In this document: positions 55,875 through 64,000 of the stretch, in pieces
How positions within the stretch are numbered: the stretch's first letter is position 1
Layout: each line of letters starts with the position of its first letter
Position numbers and translations under genes: made by a program
The notes under the pieces: generated by a model
The model's database searches: none
What the model was told of the DNA's origin: nothing
The model's input: the letters and a program-made list of their open reading frames with translations, nothing else
NCBI RefSeq assembly: GCF_016097555.1
Contig: NC_054706.1
Span: 23,762,850-23,826,849 of the forward strand
Source of the DNA: Gigantopelta aegis
Taxonomy: Eukaryota; Mollusca; Gastropoda; Neomphalida; Peltospiridae
Reading direction: 5' to 3'
Length of the DNA stretch: 64,000 nt

Positions 55875-56782
55875 CACACGTCATATGTTTAATAGCCCTT
55901 AGGAACGAGATCTGGTGTGTGTGTGTGTGGGGGGGGGGGGGCGGGGCAAAATCTCTAGTGGGTCACAGCCTCTAGTGGGGGTGGGGTGGGGGAGGGCACA
56001 AACCATAGTTTTATCATTATATATAAAGAGTAGGAAAACCCCGTACATTTTCGCCGTCAAAAAGGGGTGTCATTTTGTGTAACCTCTCCCCCCCCCCCCC
56101 CCCCCCCCCCCCAACACACACGCACAACTCACACCGTCCCTACGGGTCTGTTTAAACTTGTGGAGTTGTTGTCCGTTACTAATAAAAAAAGGCCTTTGTA
56201 ATATTGGAAAATATATTTAAAATGCATTATTCATTCGTTACTAGCTACATATTTAATTGTCCTTCAACATATGCACCACTAATATTGTCAAGTATTATTG
56301 AATTGTATATGAAATGTATTCCTTTGAGCTAGAAAGCTTAAGGCTAATAAAATTTGGTATGCATGTATAATATACATTCATTCATTGATGGACGCAAAAC
56401 CAGTCTAGCTAGTGATCGCAAACGATCGATCTCCGCACACGTTTCAAATCGGATCTTAATATAATTTTACGATCCGATTTTAATGACATTTTCCATTGGG
56501 CAAACCTTATTTCCACAAGTTTTAAATATTATATTACTATTTTTTTTCCACAGATTTACATAGTTTATCACAATCCCTTTTCAAAATTGAGACTCTGAGT
56601 CTGCGAAATAATTCCATATGGCCGTAAGTGATAAACAAAGAATTCCATAGAGTACATTTTGAGAGGTCTCACGTAATGGAACGACACAGCATAGTCACTT
56701 ATGTTTTCTTGTCCCTGTAAAAGATAGAAAGAAAGAAAAAAACAATTATTTACTGAGAACTGTTTGAGAATGGATCAAATGG
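55872..56782. other. Intergenic, unassigned
   Basis: G run near 55929-55942 and C run near 56090-56112, probably MITE relics. No gene. Confidence 0.45.
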
Positions 56783-57232
56783 GGAGGTACCCATCTTCAT
56801 AAATCAAGGCTAATATTCGTTCCTCGTATTCAGCCATGATACATGTAGTCAAGATTACTGATATCCACTACTAGCGCCCTCTATTGGAAGAAAATTTGTA
56901 ACACCGATTATGTCCCTTACACGATGACATCGCTGACCAATCACAGCATCGGTAACATGTGACAATCTTGAAAGCAATATCAAAAATTAACCGCCAAAAC
57001 CTTTTTTTTAACATATCGTGACAAACACGACACGTTTCCACGGACGCTGACGCTGCCATCTTTGTTTACAATAACAAGGGAATCTATAAGGAGCGTTGCG
57101 ATTCGTTGCAATCAGATCTCATCGCATCCAATGAAATTTAAGCATTTTGTGGCATGATTTCTTGACGACATGTATCAAGGCTGAATACGAGGAACGAATA
57201 TTAGCCTTGATTTATGAAGATGGGAGGTACCA
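56783..57232. mobile_element. Element with inverted repeats of about 70 bp
   Basis: GAGGTACCCATCTTCATAAA (from about 56783) pairs with TTTATGAAGATGGGAGGTAC (to about 57231). The match continues for about 70 bp through TCAAGGCTAATATTCGTTCC and TCGTATTCAGCC. The loop of about 310 bp is repeat-free and includes GACCAATCACAGCATCGG. Confidence 0.8.
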
Positions 57233-57307
57233 TGGCTATTATTTAATGTCTACGCTAATAATGACTGAAATTTGGCCTCTAATACCAAGTGTCTCCTATT
57301 TGTTTCT

Positions 57308-57480
57308 CACAGGCCCAAAACACATCGGACCTGGGTCTTGGTCTGGCGAGTATGGTACCAGTCGAAAATGAAACGCACTGAATCGAATGTGACAAAACAC
57401 ACCGCGTCTGTGCTGGCGCCAACTACAGATCTGGCAACAGACGACATAGAACATGAGCTGTTTTCACATTGCCAGACTAA
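57308..57480. mobile_element. Short inverted-repeat element, copy 2
   Basis: AACACATCGGACCTGGGTCT, GAAACGCACTGAATCG, GTGCTGGCGCCAACTA and GACGACATAGAACATG match the element at 48745. GCCAGACCCAGACCCGGACT at 57690 may be its true right end, with extra sequence in between. Confidence 0.68.
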
Positions 57481-57714
57481 TATTCGTACCTGACTCTTTA
57501 ATTTTTCTAATAAACAAAAGGAAAGGAATTTATTAATCAATATTGATTTGTCATACTTATTTGTTGGTGTTTATAGATGTAAATTTATCTAAAAATATGA
57601 ACTAATTAGTATATATTGGTAACACGTCACAGCTACAGACGCAGACGTCAAAATACACCAGTCATGACGTCATTGCCACACTCGTCACTCGCCAGACCCA
57701 GACCCGGACTCACT

Positions 57715-58040
57715 TTTAGGGAACACACGGACCGGGACATAGCCCAGTGGTAAAGCGCTCGATCGATGCGAGGTAGGTCTGGGATCGAACCCCGTCGGTG
57801 GGCCCACTGGGCTATTTCTCGTTCTAGCCCGTGCACCACGACTGGCATATCAAAGGCCGTGGTATGTACTACCCTGTCTGTGGGATAATGCATATAAAAT
57901 ATCCCTGGCTGTTAATCGAAAAAAGTAGCCCATGAAGTGGCGACAGCAGATTTCCTCTCTCAATATCTGTGTGGTCCTTAACCATATGTCTGAAATGTGT
58001 TGAGTGTGTCGTTAAATAAAACATTTCCTTTAGGGGACAC
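57715..58040 (+). mobile_element. SINE-B with target duplication
   Basis: SINE 57727-58028 between TTTAGGGAACAC (57715-57726) and TTTAGGGGACAC (58029-58040). Head GGGACATAGCCCAGTGGTAA, tail 1 with an internal deletion (TATGTCTGAAATGTGTTGAG). Confidence 0.92.
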
Positions 58041-58847
58041 CTGCCAAGTACCCTAAATATAAGAGTAAATCTGTGCCAGAAGACTGTTAAATTAAATTAG
58101 CCTTGCATAGATTTCGATTGATGTTTTAGACTTTAGCAAACACATTACTGAATAAATCAATATGTACGTTTAAGTTGCATTTTAACTATTAATATCACTT
58201 ATAAGTCATAACTATCACAGGTTTAACAATACAACATTTTAAATATCAGTTCATCACCTGTCATTTGTAAACTATTAAAGATACCGTCCTTATAAATATA
58301 AATATATAAATATAAATTAACTATATCATTTTTGTTTAGAATATCAGTGTTTGTATATCCTCGAGTAACCGTGAACCGGCCTATTAAAGAAAAATGGTTT
58401 CTGCACACGCGCATTGTAATGTACGATCGATTTGATGAAATAATATTTTACCTTGTTCACTTTATTGTCAACATCAACCAACATATGTTAATATCCATGC
58501 CATTTTCTGTTGTGAAAAGATTCAATGCATGTCGTAGTCTAATGATGACATTCTTCAGCTACTCCCGTAAACCGGGCTATTGTTTTTCAAGAGTGACTCG
58601 TGACAAGTGACGTCACCAAAACTATTATGCAATGAATCTATGAAGCAGACGAGACTGACAATGACAGCGGTGTGAAACTTGTTTATTTGGTTTTATTTAA
58701 TATTACACACCATTTAATATAGTGCGCACAGTTTAAAATGGCCGCCGTGTATACATTTCACTATACATAAAACTACTTTGAATGTCTTTTTCTCATTTGT
58801 GTACTTAGTTTTTTTTAGGAAGGTCTTCTTAATTCAACAAAAGTATT
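58041..58847. other. Intergenic, unassigned
   Basis: TTTGTTTAGAATATCAGTGT at 58330 matches the interior of the TTAA MITE at 58848, so a relic of that family may lie here. No gene seen. Confidence 0.45.
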
Positions 58848-59238
58848 TTAAAAGGACATTTCCGAGTTTTCTGCATTGTAAGATGTTTTCGACTAATAAA
58901 ATATTTCTACGATTAAACTTATATATTAAATATATTTTCCTGTTTAGAATGTCAGTGTCTGTATATTCAATGTGTTTCTGGTCGTCTTAATATTTGTAAG
59001 AAGCCCAAACTGGATTTTGTATTCAAATAATTTTGTACGTACGAAATTTTTTTATTTTAGGAAATAAAATGAAATTTAACCAAATACAAATATTAGACCG
59101 ATAAAAAAAACGTTTAATATACAGCCACTAATATTTTATGCAGAAAAATATATTTGATATGTAATTACAATCGTTAAAAAGTCTCTGTTAGTCGATAACA
59201 TCTTAAAAATTGCAGCAATCTCAGGAATGTCCCTTTAA
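58848..59238. mobile_element. TTAA-flanked MITE, same family as 46900-47274
   Basis: TTAA at 58848-58851 and 59235-59238. Ends AAGGACATTTCCGAGTTTTC and GCAATCTCAGGAATGTCCCT; the interior (AGAATGTCAGTGTCTGTATA, AGAAGCCCAAACTGGATTTT) matches throughout. Confidence 0.9.
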
Positions 59239-59349
59239 TGCCTAGGGTTCAGTTGTATGCAGATAGACCGGTTTATGGGGTTGTCCGGTTCGCGGTTCTT
59301 CACGATATTTAAAACATGCTACAGCGAAAACCAGTTCAGAACAGTTTCT

Positions 59350-59805
59350 TTAAAGTGACAGACTTTAGTTTCAACCCTAAAAATGGACACTAAATGTGGG
59401 TAATCGACAAACCTGTAACAGGGAACGGGAAAATACCCTCTAAAAATAGACCAGAGCTTATCTCCATGCCCGTTACTTCTCAGAAATACGTGCGTGTTTA
59501 GAATTATGACAAATACATTTCATAGTATCACACACACACACGCGCGTACACACACACGCACACCCATACACACACGCATGCACGCACAAACACGCACACA
59601 ACACACAAATACACACACACATACACACACGCACATAGACACACACACATACACACACCAGGATAACCAGAAACACTTTGTATATTTAGAAATGGACACT
59701 CTAAACAATAAAATGTAAGTAATGTATAATTTCCATTATAAAAAATACGGGTGTAATAGTGAAAAATCACGCGGTAGTATTTAAAACTAGGGTCAGCGAC
59801 TTTAA
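59350..59805. mobile_element. TTAA-flanked MITE, same family as 43719-44121, carrying (CA)n
   Basis: TTAA at 59350-59353 and 59802-59805; ends AGTGACAGACTTTAGTTT and AAACTAGGGTCAGCGACT. The opposite orientation to the 43719 copy. A (CA)n tract at about 59529-59658 interrupts it. It ends only 31 bp before the C1GALT1-like exon. Confidence 0.85.
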
Positions 59806-59835
59806 ATATTACATTTTAATTTCTCATTTCCTCAC

Positions 59836-60272
59836 CTGTTTGGCGCCGTCCGCGTCGTAATTATAATACCATTTAGGGTAACCACCAAACAAATGCGTTT
59901 CTGCGTCAAAACAATGGAAGCGGCTCCTCCCTAACATATCCGTGGAGTTTCCTGCTACTATCCCCAGCTTGGACATACATTTCCCTATCTCGGCATCCTC
60001 CGCGCCGCCATCTTGTTTGCAGATGGTTGTGTTGGAACCCTTTTCCACAAAGGTCTTCAGAGCCTGTCTGCTTAAAACGTATCCAGCGCCGCCACTGAAG
60101 TAACCTTGTTTGACCATTTTCTTGAATTTGTGACCGAAATAGACTGGCTGGCTGGTGTTGTGGTCGGACAGGAAGTAACGCAGGTTTTCCACTATGACGT
60201 AGGTATCATCATCAGCCTTCATGAACCAATCGGCTTCGTCGTAGAAGTGTTCGTATACGTACCTGAACGCTC
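59836..60272 (-). CDS. C1GALT1: C1GALT1-like exon with catalytic DDD motif
   Basis: Acceptor TTTGTCTTTCAG, donor GTGAGG after ...GAKQ. Encodes AFRYVYEHFYDEADWF, KADDDTYVIVENLRYFL, VKQGYFSGGAGYVLS, EDAEIGKCMSKLGIVAGNS and GGYPKWYYNYD. A sequon NTS lies in DHNTSQP. If the donor were not used, translation would stop three codons later, so a short isoform is conceivable. Confidence 0.92.
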
Positions 60273-63200
60273 CTGAAAGACAAACACAACAAGCATTGGG
60301 CCAGTGATTGGATTCGTTTTAATACAGTACAGACTGTACAGTAAAATGCAGTATCTAACAATAGAATAAAATAGAATATAATACTGTGACGGACCCAGAA
60401 AATCTATTTAAGGGGGGGGGGGGGGGGGGATGACATGAGGCGAAATACCAAGGGAACTTTGGGGGAGGTTTGGAGGGGGATGGCAATTAATATATAATAA
60501 AACTATAACTGTCGCAAAAATTTAGGGGGTGGGGGCGGGCCCGTGCCCCCCCCCCCCCCCCCCAGATCCGCCTCTGGAATATATTGCAATACAATACAAT
60601 ACAAATACAAATACAAATACAAATACAAATACAAATACAACACAACACGACACGACACGACACAAACACAAAACATGCAATACGTGCAATGCAATGCAAT
60701 ATAAAATTAAAGTTTGTTTTGTTTAACGACACCGCTGTTTAGAGACACATTGCTTTATTAATCATCGGCTATTGAATGTCAAACATTTGGTAATTTTGAC
60801 ATACAATCTTAGAGAGGAAACTCGCTACAGATTTCCATTAGTAGCAAGGGATCCTTTATTATATAATATGCTCCATCCTACAGACAGAATAGCACATACC
60901 CAATGGACCCACCGACGGGGATCGATCCAAGATCGATTGCCCTAAATGCGAGAGTTTTACCACTGATCTATATAGCTACATCCCACCCGTAACAGCTTTA
61001 GCCACATACATGGTTTTGTAATCTATGGGATTTGACACGACTATTATTATACACCGTTCAAGCTGTGGCGTGGCGTGCTCAGGGGCGTACCTAGCCTAAA
61101 ACAGGTGGGGCGACAGTGCAACTGGCAGACTCTTCGTCTTCTGCGTTCAAGCTATAGTTAATCATGCTTTAGATTTGGAGTCCGGTTGTCGTGATAAAAA
61201 TCGTTGTCTCTGTCAAATCTTCTTTCGAACCCCAAAGCTTGACACAAAGACAGACAGTGTTGCTCCGTTCGGCCAGAGTTTTATCCTGGCTTCATCGTAG
61301 AGGGGAAAGAATTGCAGGTTGGAATATACCAATTCAAATCCCATAGGCGACCATGTTAACGTTTGTGTTTAAAAACACTATATGCAATATATCAACCAAA
61401 CTATGACCCATAAACATCAGTACTACAACCCCTACATCAAAGTATTTCATGGCTCATTTTCGGTATAACCAGGTGTTTTTACAACACCCCTAGTTTCGCA
61501 CAAAATTTTAGTACTTTTTTTTACATGTACCCCATACATGTTCCAAGCACAAGGCTACTTGACTCAGTGGTACTAGATGAATTAAAATTGTATAAATTTT
61601 TAGCCCAGATGAAACTAATTTTTTTTACAACCAACACACTCACATTTATAACCAATCACAGGACTTGTGGTGTTAACTTCTCTATCAAAAGTTGGGTGCA
61701 CCTCGAACTTCGACCCAGCTGGAAATTAATTGGTATAGTGTTACCTGCAGGATGTGCTCTGGGGACTGTGGTCCTGTTTGACATGGACATTCATCTGTGT
61801 CTGCCAGTTTCAGGCGGTACATATGGGATCTGAGATGGCAGTGACCGGTTGTTAGCAGACTCAACGCAAGAGTAATAGAAGCACAGCGTAGCCAGGGGGT
61901 GGGGATATTGAGGCCATGACTTCCAAACCACATGGGGTCGGGACGTAGCCCAGTGGTAAAGCGTTCGCTCGATGCGCGGTCGGTCTGGGATCGATCCCCG
62001 TCGGTGGACCCATTGGGCTATTTCTCGTTCCAGCCTGTGCACCACGACTGGTATATCGAAGGCCGTGGTATGTACTACCCTGTCTGTGGGATGGTGCATA
62101 TAAAAGATCCCTTGCTGCTAATCGAAAAAGAGTAGCCCATGAAGTGACGACAGCGGGTTTCCTCTCTCAATATCTGTGTGGTCCTTAACCTATGTCTGAC
62201 GCCATATAACCGTAAAAAAATATATGTTCAGTGCGTCGTTAAATAAAACATTCTTCTTTTTTTTCCAAACCACAAGATTTTACTTACCACTTTTAATATT
62301 TACCTGTTGACCCAAAGCATGACTCATGATCTCCAATATGAAATCATGGCTACGCCAAAGAATAGATCACTTTTTACCTACAAAGGGCACGTTATTATTT
62401 TGTCTGGGGCTGCAGCTACCTCCTCTAAGTACGGCCCTGATTATGCGATATTTTATTACACTATAAAAGTACTGGAACCATTTCCTCAGTATTCGGCCTG
62501 CGTTCAGGAATAACAAGGAACACTGACGTTCGCGAATAAATTAGTTAGTTGTGCGTGTTCATTCGATATACCGTGAAGTGCATGTAATACGTTTTTTTTT
62601 TTTAATATTAAAATCCCCCAACGAGACAAAAAAATGTATACTTTATTCCACCAATATGGGGGTATTAGTATACCACCTTTAGTTTAGGGGTTCCCTCAGG
62701 GCCGTTAGGCGTAGCGGCCCGACACACCATGGTCCATAAATTAAGCGCTTTGACGGCGTGGAAGCGCCTTAAATCAATTACCGCTAACGCCTTGCTTTAG
62801 AAAAACAATTATCACAAGTCCGAGCGTGGCAGTCGACTACCTCTTGCAAACAACTTGTGTACCAATATATCAAGCACACCTAATCACCATAACAGGTAAA
62901 ACACTTCCTGAATACCTAACAATGGACCAGTCGTCTTCTCACAATTGATGTGTGGTAATTTTACCACATCTACTGGGATCGCTAATCCGTCAGGAAGGCG
63001 CTTACACGTAACGGGATTCACATGCCGAGCAATCAAGCTTCAAGGCCGATCAAAGAAGATGCCCATTGACAGAATCAACTGTACCATTTAACTGAATAAA
63101 GGATATGTGAAGCACTTTTTAAATGTACAGTTAAGTTGGCAATCAATCATTTCTATCCTAACACCCCCTTCCCAAAACAAACACTGAAAACATCCAAAGC

Positions 63201-63823
63201 TCGCGCTGTCGGTTGCCAAAATTAGCCATTGGCTAATTAAAAATAATTTTTACAAAAAAATGGCTAATAAAATTTGCAAGTGGCTAAAATTGTGCCTAAG
63301 CCATTTTCTATCTTCTCACGTGAACAAACGGTTACATAATCTATCCGACACCTCAAATATAATAATAATACCAAATATTCTGAGTGCTCTGACAACTCGA
63401 TTCTCGTCGTATAACCCAGTAGTTGTTAATCTGTGTGCACCCGTCGTAAGTCGGGAGTTGGGTAAATTACAACACAATCGCCGAGTTGGTCAACTTTATG
63501 CTGGCAGTTGGTAGTCTGAAACTAGCATTACGTTGTAATACATCGGTTCCTTTTTTGACGTAAACGGACTATACTAGCTTAAGCAAGGGGATTAATCGAA
63601 CCTATAGTCTTGGCTGTCAGGTGGTTTCGACCTTCGGTCACGTTCAGTCCGATGGTGGGGAACGTTGTGTTGGTCTCCGAGCTGAAGAACAGCAACTTGT
63701 TGCATCTTTTGCCCCACGTGTTACGCACGTGTACCGCTCGCGTGTCCAGATTTTTGGGTGACGTCATGATCCAACACAATACCCGCACTGTTTTCTCAAG
63801 CTTCTTGGCAAGAATATTGTCAT
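59836..63823 (-). CDS. C1GALT1: Core-1 beta-1,3-galactosyltransferase-like gene, two internal exons (partial)
   Basis: C1GALT1 is a Golgi type II membrane enzyme that moves galactose from UDP-Gal to GalNAc on Ser/Thr, making the core 1 O-glycan. Exons 63602-63823 and 59836-60272 (minus strand) join in phase and give about 219 residues. Family hallmarks: VRVLCWIMTSPKNLDTRA and NTWGKRCNKLLFFSS, close to human VRILCWVMTGPQNL and ATWAQRCNKVLFMSS; the metal-binding Asp triplet in ADWFMKADDDTYVI; YFSGGAGYVLS; and the acidic EDAEIGKCM. The cytosolic tail and membrane anchor should lie beyond 64000. The C-terminal part (human GCCSDLAVSFHYV region) was not found left of 59836. Molluscs may have several C1GALT1-like genes, so one-to-one orthology is not claimed. 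Confidence 0.9.
60394..60573. mobile_element. MITE with G and C runs (empty-site copy)
   Basis: Ends GACGGACCCAGAAAATC and CCCCAGATCCGCCTCTG, with a G run (60412-60429) and C run (60547-60562). This is the SINE-free relative of 50620-51076. Confidence 0.8.
60590..60690. repeat. (AATAC)n / (ACGAC)n microsatellite
   Basis: Pentanucleotide and hexanucleotide tract (ACAAAT and CACGA units) between the MITE and a SINE. Confidence 0.85.
60711..60992 (-). mobile_element. Chimeric SINE (head B + tail 2), diverged
   Basis: Reversed: TGTTTAACGACACCGCTGTT and AATCATCGGCTATTGAATGT (tail 2) on the left; head B ACCGACGGGGATCGATCC and GCTACATCCCACCC on the right. Internal deletion of the GGAACGAGAAATA part. 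Confidence 0.82.
60993..61489. other. C1GALT1-like intron, unassigned
   Basis: Contains TCTATGGGATTTGACACGAC and the reversed AATCCCATAGGCGACCATGT, words also near repeat Y copy 1. No coding signal. Confidence 0.45.
61490..61765. repeat. Dispersed repeat Y, copy 2, inverted
   Basis: Reverse-orientation relative of 49985-50275: CCCTAGTTTCGCACAAAATT, CCATACATGTTCCAAGCACA, AACCAATCACAGGACTTGTG, AAAGTTGGGTGCACCTCGAA. It abuts a LINE fragment. Confidence 0.75.
61760..61930 (-). mobile_element. LINE 3' fragment
   Basis: Minus-strand frame: LTTGHCHLRSHMYRLKLADT, then CPCQTGPQSPEHILQ. This is the C-terminal zinc-knuckle region of non-LTR retrotransposons of the type with RNase H. Coding sense is lost at the repeat Y border. 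Confidence 0.75.
61921..62274 (+). mobile_element. SINE-B with target duplication
   Basis: SINE 61933-62262 between copies of TTCCAAACCACA. Head GGGACGTAGCCCAGTGGTAA, body CATATAAAAGATCCCTTGCT, tail 1 ending (CTTTT)n. Confidence 0.93.
62275..63601. other. C1GALT1-like intron, unassigned
   Basis: GGGCCGTTAGGCGTAGCGGCCC at 62699-62720 is a short hairpin. A small element-like stretch at about 63219-63306 has repeated TTGGCTAA/ATGGCTAA words. No coding signal. Confidence 0.45.
63602..63823 (-). CDS. C1GALT1: C1GALT1-like exon, start of the glycosyltransferase domain
   Basis: Acceptor ATTTGCAG, donor GTTCGA. Two bases complete an Asp-type codon, then DNILAKKLEKTVRVLCWI, TSPKNLDTRAVHVRNTWG, RCNKLLFFSSETNTTFP and EGRNHLTAKTI plus one base. 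Sequons NTT and NVT are present. Confidence 0.9.
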
Positions 63824-63875
63824 CTGCAAATATATTATTATTATTATGTCAAAATGCAGAAATCGTCATTTACAG

Positions 63876-63877
<2 letters not shown>

Positions 63878-63925
<48 letters not shown>
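63878..63925. repeat. (CA)n microsatellite
   Basis: About 23 CA units, 55 bp upstream (gene sense) of a C1GALT1-like exon acceptor. Confidence 0.95.
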
Positions 63926-63926
<1 letters not shown>

Positions 63927-64000
63927 AACCCTACCGAGCGTTGGTAGACCCCGTATGTCAGTGATCAAAAGGACAAGAATAAAATATTCTGCACACAAAG

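Noticed and set aside
56871-57059. A first exon or small gene starting MAASASVETCRVCHDML
   Set aside because: Plausible start context, but no partner exon, no recognised domain and it lies inside an inverted-repeat element. Kept only as a question in the findings.

Overview
The window looks like nuclear DNA from a marine mollusc, probably a gastropod. It is AT-rich with long introns, and its genes have the exon structure and sequence of animal housekeeping enzymes. The dominant repeats are tRNA-headed SINEs ending in tails such as GAGTGCGTCGTTAAATAAAA, which I associate with mollusc genomes; that link is from memory and was not searched. Nothing bacterial, no CRISPR array, no functional tRNA or rRNA gene and no LTR or virus-like element was seen.

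Layout. Positions 1-11340, minus strand: the first four exons of a heparan-alpha-glucosaminide N-acetyltransferase (HGSNAT-like) gene, running off the left edge. Its introns hold a decayed Tc1-like transposon (992-2411), a Penelope-like retroelement (3978-7295) with a SINE inside it, and a 27-bp minisatellite. Positions 11688-28402, plus strand: a peroxisomal 2,4-dienoyl-CoA reductase (DECR2-like) gene ending in the peroxisomal signal SKL. Seven of eight expected exons are visible. The fourth cannot be found, and the intron that should hold it carries a 4.4-kb, 136-bp satellite that appears to have grown out of a SINE body. The two genes are head to head with 347 bp between start codons, which suggests a shared bidirectional promoter.

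Positions 28403-51863 hold no recognisable host gene. They are a graveyard of SINEs, LINE 3' ends, TTAA-flanked MITEs and hAT-like non-autonomous elements, plus one 200-base assembly gap (31301-31500). Positions 51864-52865, plus strand: a clean 333-residue single-exon gene of unknown function. Positions 59836-63823, minus strand: two exons of a core-1 beta-1,3-galactosyltransferase (C1GALT1-like) gene whose 5' end lies off the right edge and whose last exon was not found.

The genes do not form a pathway. The three recognised products act in the lysosome (HGSNAT), peroxisome (DECR2) and Golgi (C1GALT1). The most distinctive features are structural: SINE families that mix a few heads with a few tails; tandem arrays that begin at 5' splice sites in two different genes; a satellite born from a SINE; and nested insertions that let relative ages be read directly.
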